Origin: Ligula intestinalis
Lineage: Eukaryota; Platyhelminthes; Cestoda; Diphyllobothriidea; Diphyllobothriidae
Direction of reading: 5' to 3'
DNA length: 64,000 nt
Assembly: GCA_036362985.1 (NCBI GenBank)
Contig: JAYGXS010000009.1
Location: forward strand, 12,863,627 to 12,927,626
Both the position numbers and the translations under genes were made by a program. Below are positions 1 to 10,275 of this stretch, piece by piece. The notes below the pieces were generated by a model. It saw only the letters and a list, made by a program, of their open reading frames with translations. It was not told the DNA's origin and made no database searches. How positions within the stretch are numbered: position 1 is the stretch's first letter; the number at the start of each line of letters is the position of its first letter.

Positions 1-3000
1 CCGTTGGAAGATGTATTCCTTTTTTCGTCACATTTTGCGTTCCTTGCGTCCCTATGACATGATTTTCATAAAAATTATTTCCCCACAGGCTGCTGCTTTG
101 AAGCAGAAGTGAAGTTTGCACCTTTTATTTACCAACAAGTAGTATGCCACATTGAAATTGAGTGGCACATGGCCATTTTTTACCGCATATCGGCTAACGC
201 TAGTTTCATCTTGCAGTTATGCCCAGAGTGGCGTTCTTCTATCGCATTTGCAGTCATGTTACACAGGGCACGCAGAGTCATTTTGATTTGGTTTTATGAT
301 TTGTTGGAAGTTGTATCAGTCCACCTTATCTCTTCGAGGGCTCAAAAAACAGAAAATCACAGGCATGACGCCGCATTTCGGCAAAAGCGAAAGCTGATGA
401 TAAAATATTTCCTATGGCAACCATGCTGACATGCGTGACTCAGATAGAAATGATATGTTTCTGTGAGACGATTAAGCAATTTCCTGATGTCTTCACATGC
501 AAAATCGCACCATTTATCCAACGATAGCATTTAGAAGGGTAGCAGAGCTAATTAAAGTAATTAAAAAGATAATCTTTATATGAATTCTCAGGGAGATTAA
601 CAAAACATATGCGCAAAACGAGACTTCTAAATTGAAAGAATTCAATTTATAAGTAGTTTAAACACTTTCTTCAAAGTTGGCGCTTGTAACAACGTTTTTT
701 GACTGAAGTTTTACGAAACCTAGCATAAGATAAAAACAAAAATACGCAATTTAACTTCTGAGATTTCGTCATTTATAGGAGGGATCACTCACTCATTCTA
801 ATACTTTTCAAAAGGAACTCCCCGTTACGCGAATACAGCCCAAGCTGCGGTCCCCAAATTATTGCCGGAATAAAGCAATAGTAAATCTTCAAAATAGGGA
901 ATATTCTAATTTTTCAAGTACTTTTATGTTGCATAGGAGCACTGCCATTTTTAGCAAGACAGAAAATTCCGAAACAAAGAAAACCGAGCGTACTAAATAG
1001 ATTAATGTTTTTAATGTAAAGGGAAACTATTCATACAAAACACCTTGTCAATAAAAGAGCACACTTATAATATCGTGCAAAAAAATCAGTTTTAAAAATT
1101 GCGGATACAGGTGCTTCCATATTAAATGTTAAGTAATGCATGGCTGTAATTGAGCAGTCCAAGTCCGAGTTAGTATTCATAGAAAGTTTCACGAAAATTG
1201 CTAGTTGTTTGTTCCGTTTATTCATTTCAAAAGGTACGATAGACTAAAATAACCAACAATTTTGCTTAAGTTATGCCAATTTAGAAGTCACAGTACTAAG
1301 ACATTTTGTGAACTCGTGCCAGTTTAGTGACTAAAAGATTTCAATGAAATTGTTAGTTGCAATTGTAAGCGTACGATGATTTTTACACTAAGAGAAATTC
1401 CCTTCCATCTTTCGTCTTTGTAAGTATTGTGGATTTCGATTCCAACAAGGTTAGGATCACTTTTGAAATGAAAACGAAACAGTTACGATTTTTAATGGCT
1501 TCAGTCAATTGACCATTAATAAGGATCGTGTCCTACGTCCTTACCCACACCTTAAAAATAAAATATCTTTCAAAAGCATCTATATAAATAACAATTTTTT
1601 AAACACCTTTTTTAGTCAAACACCTGTCTGGGCCATGGTTTTATAATCACCTTAACATGTCTACACATGGCCGAGAAAAATAAAAGTGTACAATAAATAT
1701 CTCCAATGATTGATTAAAAGTTTTTAAAGACAAATAACCTCTTGAAATAGTGCCTTTCTTAGATATTATGGCGTTGAATATCTGCGTACGATATCTTTTT
1801 TCAAAACTTTGTAATGATCAACAAGGGATATTTTGGCCAGCTTCATTAACATTCATATTTACGTTTCCTGTTTTGAAAATAGAAAAAATTTTCGCTGTGA
1901 AGCGGAGCAGTTTTAATCGTGTGGGCTTACTCCTCCAGAGCAGAGTGGCTGAGTATCGAAATTAATTTTGAGAAAACCAATAAGTTTCGCTCAATTCTGT
2001 TATATGTTTTTTCTTTTCATTGATTCTGCGCTATCTAAATTGCACTAACGCAAAAGAGAATAATTTGTTTTCCTGACACATGTCATTGAAAAGTTTCTGA
2101 ATTATTTGGTAAATTTTTTTAACCATGCACTTGCAATCAGAAGTTTTAAATAAGTGGTTTTCGTTTTTCAAGCAGTGAAACGATTTTTTTTAAAAAGGAC
2201 TCTTGTATTAGCTGATGCGAACCTGTTTTGAGACCAAATCAGAAATATTGGAACTTCTTTTGCGACCTTGTTGATCAATGACAGATCCTATATACCATAC
2301 ACCTCTAGTTCCCTAAAACGTCCAGTAGATAACTAATTTCAAGAAATTTCACAAATATTCATAGTAAAAATGGATGAGATAGGCGAATTAGAGTGGCACT
2401 TGAGGCGGTTTCGGTCATCTTTAGCTTTTCTTCTCCAGTAATTGAAGAAATTTGAAATTTATTTAGCGGATTTACGGGCCTTTAAACGAGTTTCAGAAAC
2501 ACTGTTTAAAAAGTGTGGGCGCAACCCTTTCCTATTTCTACGGCATATTACTCACTAAAAACCGATTTTGTCTTAAAACGTACGTATCACCCTATTCTAC
2601 GGTAACCTTCGATAAAGGGTTCTTGACAGAAACCAGATCTTCATGCAATAAACTTCTTGTTCCAGAGGTTGCATCTCCTACCTCTAGAGCAGCTTTAAAT
2701 TCGTGAAGTCAGAGCTTATCATCTGCCATGAGGTTTCGTCATCTGAAGCGTGCGCCAGTTTCGGAGAGCAAACCATGCAGATTAAATTCCGAAGAACACA
2801 CATGTCAGTTATTTTACTGGAAGTTTTACAATGAGCATGTTGAAAAAGCACTTCCCATGGTGTTTAAGAAGTGGCGAACATGTTGCGTGCTCTAGCAATT
2901 GGCGTGACCATGGATTAAGATAAGATGTACGCGGAAGTTGGTAGAATTTTCTGTGAAAAACAGCACAGCCTCTACCCTAGCTCGTTTTTAATGCATGTGC

Positions 3001-3522
3001 CTGGATGGTTTTTTGCAAAAAATGAGAACTGTTGACATAAGTAACCTAATTCTGCGCTACAGAATTAAGATAGCATAAAACCGCAACTGTTAGGGAAAAA
3101 TGAGGCACGCATTAATCTTTGGGTGCAGTCTACGAAGATTAAGGAGCTTTAAGACTAATTGACCATTGGATAAGTACGTATAGCACAATCGTCATTGCAC
3201 CACAAACGCAATTCTCACAAATTGCAGTAGCAGAAATACACTTTTCTTTTCAGGAAAGGTCATCTAATGTAAACAGTTTCTGAAGCGGAGTAATGTCTCC
3301 TGTTGCGAACGTATATTTCTCCATTAACCCAAATCATACAAGGTCTAACTACTGGTTTAGAAATATTCAGGATTAAAACTGAATCTGGATGACTTTCAGG
3401 AAATACAACTGCTGGTAAATTTGAGATTGCGTGGCATAAATAATTTATGCAACTTACGAACTGCAGACATTGATGAACCCCAACTTGAGGTGGTTACGTA
3501 GGATAGCAAGGACAAGCGAATG
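1..3522. other. AT-rich non-coding DNA
   Basis: Only short open frames, none above 106 codons and none with recognisable protein character. I see no RNA gene or clear repeat in this stretch. It reads as intergenic or intronic sequence. Confidence 0.6.
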
Positions 3523-3650
3523 ACCATTTTTTGCCTTATTAGCTGTCATCAGCCAGTTATGTGCAACCACGAGTGGTGAATCACCTTAACCACGAACTTG
3601 CGATATTTTGATAACATTCAAAACTCCAAACTATAAAGTCACGAGCTCAT
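3523..3650 (-). repeat. SINE-H copy (tRNA-like head, worn hammerhead tail)
   Basis: Read on the minus strand, a B-box-like AAGTTCGTGGT is followed by ACTGG, then an intact CTGATGA, a weak stem II, AAAA in place of GAAA, and the small palindrome ATGGTCAT. This is the order of a type I hammerhead. It shares GCAAGTTCG and the downstream layout with the copy at 4.8 kb. Stem I pairs poorly, so this copy is probably inactive. Confidence 0.55.
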
Positions 3651-3810
3651 TGTCTCGCTGGCTTAGGTCAGGAGATATTAACATAAGTTGATGAACATTC
3701 ACCTAACCGCTAATGGAACTGACGTTTTCCGCTTCGCGTTCGCCTTGGGCCTTATTTCTTCGGAGCTATCAGCAGCCGACAGGAGTTTCCTTAGCAGTGG
3801 CGGAACAAAA

Positions 3811-3855
3811 CCACATTTCCAGGTTTGTCGACAGCGATTTGAGCTCGATTTGAGC
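3811..3855 (+). repeat. 45-bp direct repeat, left copy
   Basis: Starts CCACATTTCCAGGTTTG and matches 4473-4517 at about 42 of 45 positions. The two copies sit 662 bp apart and bracket the whole telomere-like block and foldback element. It may be a trace of an amplified unit or of a repair event. Confidence 0.8.
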
Positions 3856-3859
3856 ACGA

Positions 3860-4002
3860 TTAGGGTAAAGGTAAGGGTTAGGGGTAAGGATAAGGGTTAT
3901 AGTTAGTGACAGAGGTTAGGGTTAGGGTTACGGTTAGGGTTAGGGTAAGGGTCAGGGTTAGGGTAAGGGTTAGGGTTAGGTTTCGGGTTAGGGTAAGGGT
4001 GA
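3860..4002 (+). repeat. Interstitial telomere-like tract, left part
   Basis: Runs of TTAGGG and close variants (TAAGGG, TTAGGGG, TTACGG, TTTCGGG) extend for about 140 bp on the plus strand. TTAGGG is the usual flatworm and animal telomere unit. The variants show an old internal tract and not a living chromosome end. Confidence 0.9.
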
Positions 4003-4043
4003 GTGCGAACAGAGGTGAATATACGTGTTCCAGGTAGCAGTTC

Positions 4044-4275
4044 CGAAGAAGAAGATGCGATCACTGGAACAAGGACTTTATTTTTCTGACGTTTCAGATT
4101 CCGTCGGGACTCCTTAGTCTAAGGTAATCATTAAACAGGTTTGAGACATGTGGAGACCCCTTATCTGCGCATGCCTCAGACCTGTTTACGATAACCTTTG
4201 ACTAAGGATTCCCGACGGAATCTGAAACGTCAGAAAAATAAAGTCCTTGTTCCAGTGATCGCATCTTCTTCTTCG
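4044..4275. mobile_element. Foldback (palindromic) element inside the telomere-like tract
   Basis: A 232-bp near-perfect inverted repeat. The left arm 4044-4150 and right arm 4169-4275 match at roughly 95% by eye and are separated by a loop of about 18 bp. The outer end begins CGAAGAAGAAGATGCGATCA and returns as its complement at the right end. It has no coding capacity. The outer ends and centre match the longer element at 59.2-60.1 kb, so it is a dispersed family and not a chance palindrome. The host tract resumes directly after it at 4276. Confidence 0.85.
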
Positions 4276-4354
4276 TAAAGGTGAGTGTTAGGAGTTAGCG
4301 TAAGGTTTAGGGTTAGGATTAGGGTAGGGTTAAGGTAAGGGTTAGTGTTAGGTT
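4276..4354 (+). repeat. Interstitial telomere-like tract, right part
   Basis: Continuation of the TTAGGG-variant array after the foldback element, more degenerate than the left part (GTTAGG, TTAGCG, TTTAGGG, TAGGG). Confidence 0.85.
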
Positions 4355-4472
4355 CAGTGCGGGATAGTAATATCTTATGTAAAAAACCGAAGTTTCTGCT
4401 TTATAACACAAATTTCTTCGAAAATCCATTATTACTGGGTTTAAGGCAAAGGAAAGTTTTTAGAATAAAACT

Positions 4473-4517
4473 CCACATTTCCAAGTTTGTCGACAGCGAT
4501 TTGAGCTCAATTGGAGC
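4473..4517 (+). repeat. 45-bp direct repeat, right copy
   Basis: Partner of 3811-3855, with three visible mismatches. It shares the central GTTTGTCGACAGCGATTTGA exactly. Confidence 0.8.
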
Positions 4518-4789
4518 TCGGTTTGTATTTTGCGCCTTTTTTCGATTAACGCGCCCAACGCCGTCGGCCTATAGCCAACGTACTAAATTATGTCAACTAA
4601 ATGTAACGACCGTTTTTCGTATTTTCACAAAATACTTTTTTTAAATCAGGTTTATCAGCTTTAAAAAATCCCTTCTCACGGTTACCGTATGAAAATAACC
4701 TAAGGCTAGTTGTATCCACGACCATTACCAAGGAAAGTCCTGCCCAGCAGCCACAGCAGCTAGTTGCATCGGTAGATAGTTTTTTAGCT

Positions 4790-4930
4790 AAAGTAAAGTG
4801 AGACTAAAATTGCCATTTCTGACCTATTAGGCATCGTCAGTTAGTCATATCCAGACCAACGTAGCGCACGACCAGAGCCTCGAACTCGCGATATTTTTAT
4901 GAGATTGCCACGCACTTCCAATTTTTTTAC
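4790..4930 (-). repeat. SINE-H copy with well-paired hammerhead
   Basis: On the minus strand a tRNA-like head (B-box-like GAGTTCGAGGC) leads into the hammerhead at 4802-4846. The copy lies about 1.2 kb from another copy in the same orientation at 3.5 kb. Both share the segment around GCGAGTTCG / GCAAGTTCG. Confidence 0.65.
4802..4846 (-). ncRNA. Candidate type I hammerhead ribozyme (in SINE-H)
   Basis: Minus-strand order: stem I 5' GACTAA; core CTGACGA; stem II TGCCT-AATA-GGTCA (four of five pairs, one G-U); core GAAA; stem III ATGGCAAT (outer two pairs good); H17 = T; stem I 3' TTAGTC. Stem I pairs perfectly over 6 bp. All conserved core bases of the hammerhead are present and the cleavage triplet would be AUU. 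The very short stem III resembles the minimal hammerheads of schistosome Sm-alpha elements, which often need dimers to cleave. Activity is inferred, not shown. Confidence 0.65.
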
Positions 4931-5749
4931 TGCTGCAGTCATACTTTGTACACTTAAGGCCTAACACTGGCATCAATATGTACGTTTATTGCTCATGGAT
5001 ATCAGCAAAACATATAAAGTATAATCCTTGCATGCCTCCAAATCGCAGAGACCTAGTTATTTTTTATCAGAACGGTCGAATCGGTATATGTACGTTAAAG
5101 GTAGAGCTCTTCGTTGCTTTGAGCATTTTACTGAGGTAATTTTTGATAGAGCATCCAATTATATATGGGAAGCAGCAAAATCATCCGTGATTTGTCACTG
5201 CAAATAAAACGTAAGATTCTAAAAAACAATTAACGAGAAGAAAAACACAAAACTTCAAGTGGAAAATGTGTTTTTGGAGATTGAGATGCACCCTCAAATG
5301 CATGGAAGTCGTAATTTTGATGAAAAAATGGGGGCACATAATAAATCATACTCGGAAACAAGGCTTGTCGACCAGTGTCGTCAAAATTAAGTGGCATTAT
5401 TAACTTTGGCTTGGAATTCTAAATATTTTTAGGAGAGTCCCGCGATATTTCAGTCCCTGACTTTTAGGGCTCTTCTTGATTGCCGGAAAATGGCTTCATT
5501 TTAGCCTACAGTTGGAATTAAGAAGACATTCGGAAAAGAAATGAGCAGATAAGTTGGATATCGGAGATTTGCTAATGTTAAACTGTTAGCAGGAAGAATA
5601 ATTTAAAAATGGGACTGCTATCAATTATATCATGTCACAGAGAAGGAAAATTCAATTAAGTGGCGTCATAAAACAGACTTAGCTTGCATCAGTATGGAGG
5701 CAGGATACTAACAGATAAAAAGTTAGAAGTTGGTGTTACTCGACAAAAA
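4931..5749. other. No recognisable feature
   Basis: AT-rich sequence between the SINE and the first recognisable PLE codons. It could hide a decayed upstream part of the PLE, but I cannot align it. Confidence 0.4.
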
Positions 5750-7331
5750 AGGAAGATTTTTGACCCAGGAAGCAATTGACAAGATCTAGACGCGACCTTT
5801 GGAACGAAACCTACGGGGACTACTGCAGATATGCACAAAGAACGTACAGTTCCGGTTTAGCGGACACTTTTTTCATCAGATCGACGGTGTAGCTACGGGC
5901 AGTCCATTAGGCCCAGTCCTAGCAGATATGTTCATGTCGAATCTTGAATGAAAAACAACTTTTTTATTGACGATACGTATTAAATCTTTTTGCTGTAATC
6001 AAAAACCCCAAGGCGGGAGAACTGCTACTTAAAGTAATGAACAAGGCTCATGTAACAAAGATCAAATTTGCTATCAAGCATGAGAAGCACTGGTTTTCTT
6101 AGACGTGCTTATCCGGAGCCGAGCAGGTGGTTTCATTGAAAGGTTGATATCTCGGAAAACCAGGTGGAGAGGACAAAACGTGTACTTCCTTATTTTAATT
6201 CCACTTCAGAGGAGATGAAAATTGGTTTTGTGCCTTTTCAATAGAGCCGCGAGAATCAGTTCTTCGGATATGAACGATGAGCAGGGGAGTTGGTAACAGT
6301 AGCTTCTATAGGCTCACACATAAATCCCTACTCCCTGCACGTTTTCCTACGAAAACGGTCGTTATATGGTTTTGTGGGTGGAAAATTAAGACATGCAGTG
6401 AAATATGCTTTAATAAATGTTAAATACATTTGTATTTTACTGTATTAAGAAGTGTTGTTGATTTGTATCTGTAGATTTTCCTTATCTATACTATCATTTA
6501 ACTTATTGCGGAAAAACCCGATTATCAAATTGCCGGTTCCTTGAATTTCCCAAAAAATTGCAATGATGGTTAGGAGGCCGTCTATTTTAACTTATCTGAG
6601 GTCCAACTTACTGTTTTGGAGTTAGATTAGTATAGTCCGCGGCGCGATGCGCCGCACACATCTTCAGTTTTTATGCGAAACAACTTACTTCCAGCGGCTG
6701 TGGACAGCAACTTCGACTAGATATTTTTTACATTAAACTTCTAAAAATTTCCTTACCTGCCTACCCTATTTCCCCACGCCTCAAAACTATATAACCCCCG
6801 TTTTTGCTAAATAAAATGCTGGGACTAGTGGTATATGAGTACACCTACATAAGCTTCTTTTGCCAGTGAGTTTTCTCAAGCAAATAATCCTTGGAGACGG
6901 CTATCCTGAAAAATTCATTGATAAATATCAAAACCACAGGCAAGAAATGACTCCTACAGTATCAATGCCAGTGAGCAGTTTACGAACTTTCAAAGGCGAT
7001 GTCTCTTACGTGATAAAATGTAGACTTCGAGGCACATGTAATTGCGTATGCCAATGCATCGGGCGCACGCAAAGGCAGTTGGCAATGTGGTCAGCTGAAC
7101 ACATGCCGAAGTGGATGCTTAGGGCGGAACATAAAGTACCCAAGAGTTCGATCACAAAGCACTTAGGGGATTCTGGCCATACCGTCGACTAAACGACTAC
7201 ATTTATAGGTCGGACTTCGGGTGACGACCGGGTGTGCTCTACGCTTTGCGGAGGCCACTGCAATACGGAGAAGAAAACCAGAACTCTGTAAGCAGCTGGA
7301 AAATGTGATGAACCTTGCATTGCAGTGGTAA
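5750..7331 (+). pseudogene. Penelope-like element, reverse transcriptase + GIY-YIG, broken (PLE-1)
   Basis: Plus-strand remnant of a PLE polyprotein. Near 5807-5950 the frame reads LRGLLQICTKNVQF, then VATGSPLGPVLADMF, the PLE reverse transcriptase segment with the SPLGP motif. The region carrying the YxDD active site is scrambled. At 6090-6290 the thumb region resembling PFLDVL...G is recognisable across several frameshifts. An open frame at 6860-7192 carries the linker (FKGDVSYVIK) and the endonuclease block CQCIGRTQRQLA...EH...SGH. About 35-40 residues are missing just before the Cys motif compared with the copy at 27 kb. The true C-terminus (AEATAIRRRKPELCKQLENV, ending in a stop at 7329-7331) is present in another frame. 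Roughly 560 bp between 6290 and 6850 has no PLE similarity and may be an insertion. Clearly non-functional. Confidence 0.85.
6639..6655. repeat. GC-rich perfect hairpin
   Basis: GCGGCGC-GAT-GCGCCGC: a 7-bp all-GC stem with a 3-nt loop inside AT-rich sequence, within the unexplained segment of PLE-1. Confidence 0.7.
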
Positions 7332-8784
7332 GGACCGATAAACGCATTCCCGCTTATACCTCCGCCTCACTCTTATGACTGACTACTGCCCTGTCCCCTG
7401 CCCCAATCCCCACTCCCTTTTTAATCACACCCTACAGGCTTTCATCCGCATGCAGTAACATAAACTGCCATGCTGTGACAATTACCTCCTCCCTTCTCTA
7501 CCCCTCACCGTGCGACCACATCTGTGACTAATTGCTTCTTCAACCTTTACCCATAAAGTTTCACCCTTTGAGGCTGACACATAATTAGATATTTAAACAT
7601 CTTTTTAATAGGCAACGACCGTCTGCAGCTTAATGCGAGGTCATGACATTTATGGCTTCATTAAATTCGGCTAATATAGTGATTTTTGTCTTGTAAAAAA
7701 ACATAGTCGCCCAGTGTGTCGGATCTCACCCTGGAGGTACCTTCAGAGGCAGAATCACGTGACAGTGATTCGTACCGAGTAAGTTGCAGTACATATATGG
7801 AATGCAAGTGCCAGGCTGGTGCATGGCATAAAGAAGTGTCTAAATGAATAAGGGAGCCGCAAGGCATGGCCTAGGTTGAGAATACCGCAGCAACTTGTAT
7901 GCAGCTAATAACAATTCCGCTGGTAACTGCGGAAACTTTCTGAGGTAGTGCTGTGCAAACATGACCGGTTTGCGTTATTTTATGGTTCCTATCTGCGTTG
8001 ACAAGCGTTCGACGCTGTCTTAGGGGAGCTCAGTAAGTCCCTATCAAGCAAACCAAAACCTTTCTGCCGTAAAGTCGGCAAAGTATTCGACCCTAGTGCG
8101 GCGAATGGCTCAAAATTCGTCTTTTATCAGTTTCACCTAAATGTGCTGTTTCATTCTTTTGTATAAAAGCCGAATCCTAAAACAAGCACAATGTGTTGCA
8201 TGCACAACGAACAAATGTCGATTGAGGTGGTTTGACATGGAAAACGATTATTAAGTTCTCGTTGTACAATACATTTTATCGAGAAGAACAAGCGAATGCT
8301 TCCTCTAGGTAAGGTTCGTTATGCAGGTTGACCCATTCAATCCTCTTAAAAGGGGGCTTTATATTATGTTCCACAGTCAGTGAGTCAGTTGTGCCAGTGT
8401 CGTATAGTTCATGTTCCGTTAAACCAGACGCTGGATATTTATTAATGAATGGAGCAAACATTTCTGCGTCAAACCACGGTCTAGAAAAAAGTTCTGGTTT
8501 TAGGAACTGAAACTACTAAGTTCCACTACTGTCTAGAAAAGAGCTCATTTGAAGAACGTTATTTTCATACCCTTTTAAACACGAAATTAACTTATAGACA
8601 ATGGGAAAATACAGCTTATTATCTGTTTATTTCGTAGAAAGTACAACTATTCATTTTCTGCTGGAGAAAAAATATACTTTGGTTTCAAGTAAATGTTTTT
8701 TGTTTTCTATTTCTCGATAAATGTTAGCCGGATCGCTCTTGCATGTTTTATATGCTTTTAAGGATGAGATAGATACAGAAAAGC
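7332..8784. other. PLE-1 trailing sequence and non-coding DNA
   Basis: The first 200-300 bp after the PLE stop codon are rich in C and T (CCCTGTCCCCTGCCCC and similar) and are probably PLE 3' untranslated sequence. The rest shows only short open frames with no support. Confidence 0.4.
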
Positions 8785-8935
8785 AAAAGGAGTCTGGTAT
8801 GGCCCTATTTGGCTTGTGAGCAGTCATCAGACAGTCATACTCAATTTCAAGGGTTGAAACTCCAAGAATCGAACCCGGGACCTTCGTTCAATCGAGTTTA
8901 CCGCTCCACAATTGCACCACGGACTCTTTTATTTG
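8785..8935 (-). repeat. SINE-H copy with clear tRNA-like head
   Basis: On the minus strand, GTCCGTGGTGCAATTGTGG gives an A-box-like element and GGTTCGATTC a textbook B box, placed about as in a tRNA. Downstream comes GACTGT, intact CTGATGA (complement of 8824-8830), an imperfect stem II ending AGCC, a damaged GAAA, and then CCATACCAG. CCATA-CCAG in this copy is the likely ancestral stem III/cleavage/stem I arrangement. It is the best evidence for the pol III promoter of the family. Confidence 0.7.
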
Positions 8936-9124
8936 TCAGCTGAGATCGGGAGTATGATGAATAGTTGAGCATCGCCGATCTGGTAATATAACAGTTAAGA
9001 ACCGTTTTGCCCAGGAGCTCCCATTAAAAATACATAATATGATCCTCATAGTGTTTTCTCCTGAACCTGGGCCACTTTGTAAACTTTATAAGCAGGGTCT
9101 TGTGCCTGCTAACATGTTCTTGCT

Positions 9125-10275
9125 AAGTCTGCGATAATGCTTGTTCCAGCGGGCCTCGATGATGTCACGGATGGTACCTCTGCATGCGCGACGATTTGCG
9201 GCGACGATTTGCTCCTCAGACAAGAGTGGTCAAAGACTTTCAGTTCTCGTTCAGCTTCCACGCGCAAAGCCCAACATTCGCATACTTATAGGAGAACGGA
9301 CCGCAAAGATGCATGGTAGATGCGGATCTTTGTGAAAATAGGGATATCGCGGCTGGTGCATAGGGCTTTACGAAGGCTGGAAAAAAACTCCTCTTACTGC
9401 GTTTATTCGGGAAACAATGTCATCTTTACTCCATATGTTCGGCAGCAACGTAATAAAAGAGAATAAGGCAACAGAACACAGCCTTTTCAAACGCTAGACC
9501 GAATAGCGAAGGGTTCCGAGAGGTTGTTGTGGACTAAAACCCGCGCAGTGGTAGAGTGGTAGTATGCGTTGCTCAAGGAGATAATTTTTGTTGGTACAAC
9601 ATCAGACGCCATTCTCTGCCATAGGGAATCACGATGGACGGAGCCAAAAACAGCGGCAAAATCAACAAAGCAAAGGACCTTTCGTTTTTAGTAGAAATGG
9701 AGGAATTCGAGGATCCATCTCAGTGTGAATATCTGATTTACACATCAACGCCCAGCGCAAAATCTGGCCTGGTTGGGTCGCGTCCTGAAGTCGCGTACAG
9801 AGTGGAACCGTCTGGGGAGAAGAATGGTGAAGAGCTTCGCAGCAATGTTGATGAGGCATATGCCACGGTTGTTCTCACATTTTGGCTTGTCTTCCTTCTA
9901 ATGAACAGGGACAAGGATGCCTAAGTCCCAGTCATCAGGGACTGCCTCACTTCTGTATGCTTGTCCAATCACCCCCTGGTGCCAAGGCGCCGGAATGTCG
10001 GAAAAAGACTTATAGGTTTCAGCGGGTATGCCGCCCTCTACAGATGCCTTTTAGTTGCGCAGCGTTTTCATGGAATCAGCGATTTTTGCTTCAGAAAGAG
10101 GTTCGTATAACACTGGATAAGTGAGAGATGGAAGAGGTTCTGTTGTAGATGGGAGCAGGTAGAAATGGGCACCGTATCAAGTTACAGGAAATGCTCGAAG
10201 TGCTCACGCCAGCGTTCGATCAGGGTCGCGTTGTCAGCAATAAAGCCGCAATTTCCCACCATGAACCGAATCCTT
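9125..10275 (-). pseudogene. RTE-like LINE reverse transcriptase remnant (LINE-1)
   Basis: Minus-strand non-LTR retrotransposon fragment, read across several frames. From 10275 downward I see a pre-RT region (EGGIPAETYKS), then DDWDLGILVPVH and CENNRGICLINIAAKLF, then NQIFTLRWILE, and at about 9676-9626 CFVDFAAVFGSVH, all in RT order. The YxDD palm segment is deleted. The tail follows with WALRVEAERELKVFDHSCLR and finally CRGTIRDIIEA, typical of the C-terminus of RTE-like LINEs. Multiple stops and frameshifts make it dead. It differs in sequence from the LINE at 21-24 kb, so at least two such families are present. Confidence 0.8.

Noticed and set aside
3860..4354. True telomere end
   Set aside because: The repeats are degenerate, short and flanked on both sides by ordinary sequence. 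An interstitial tract fits better.
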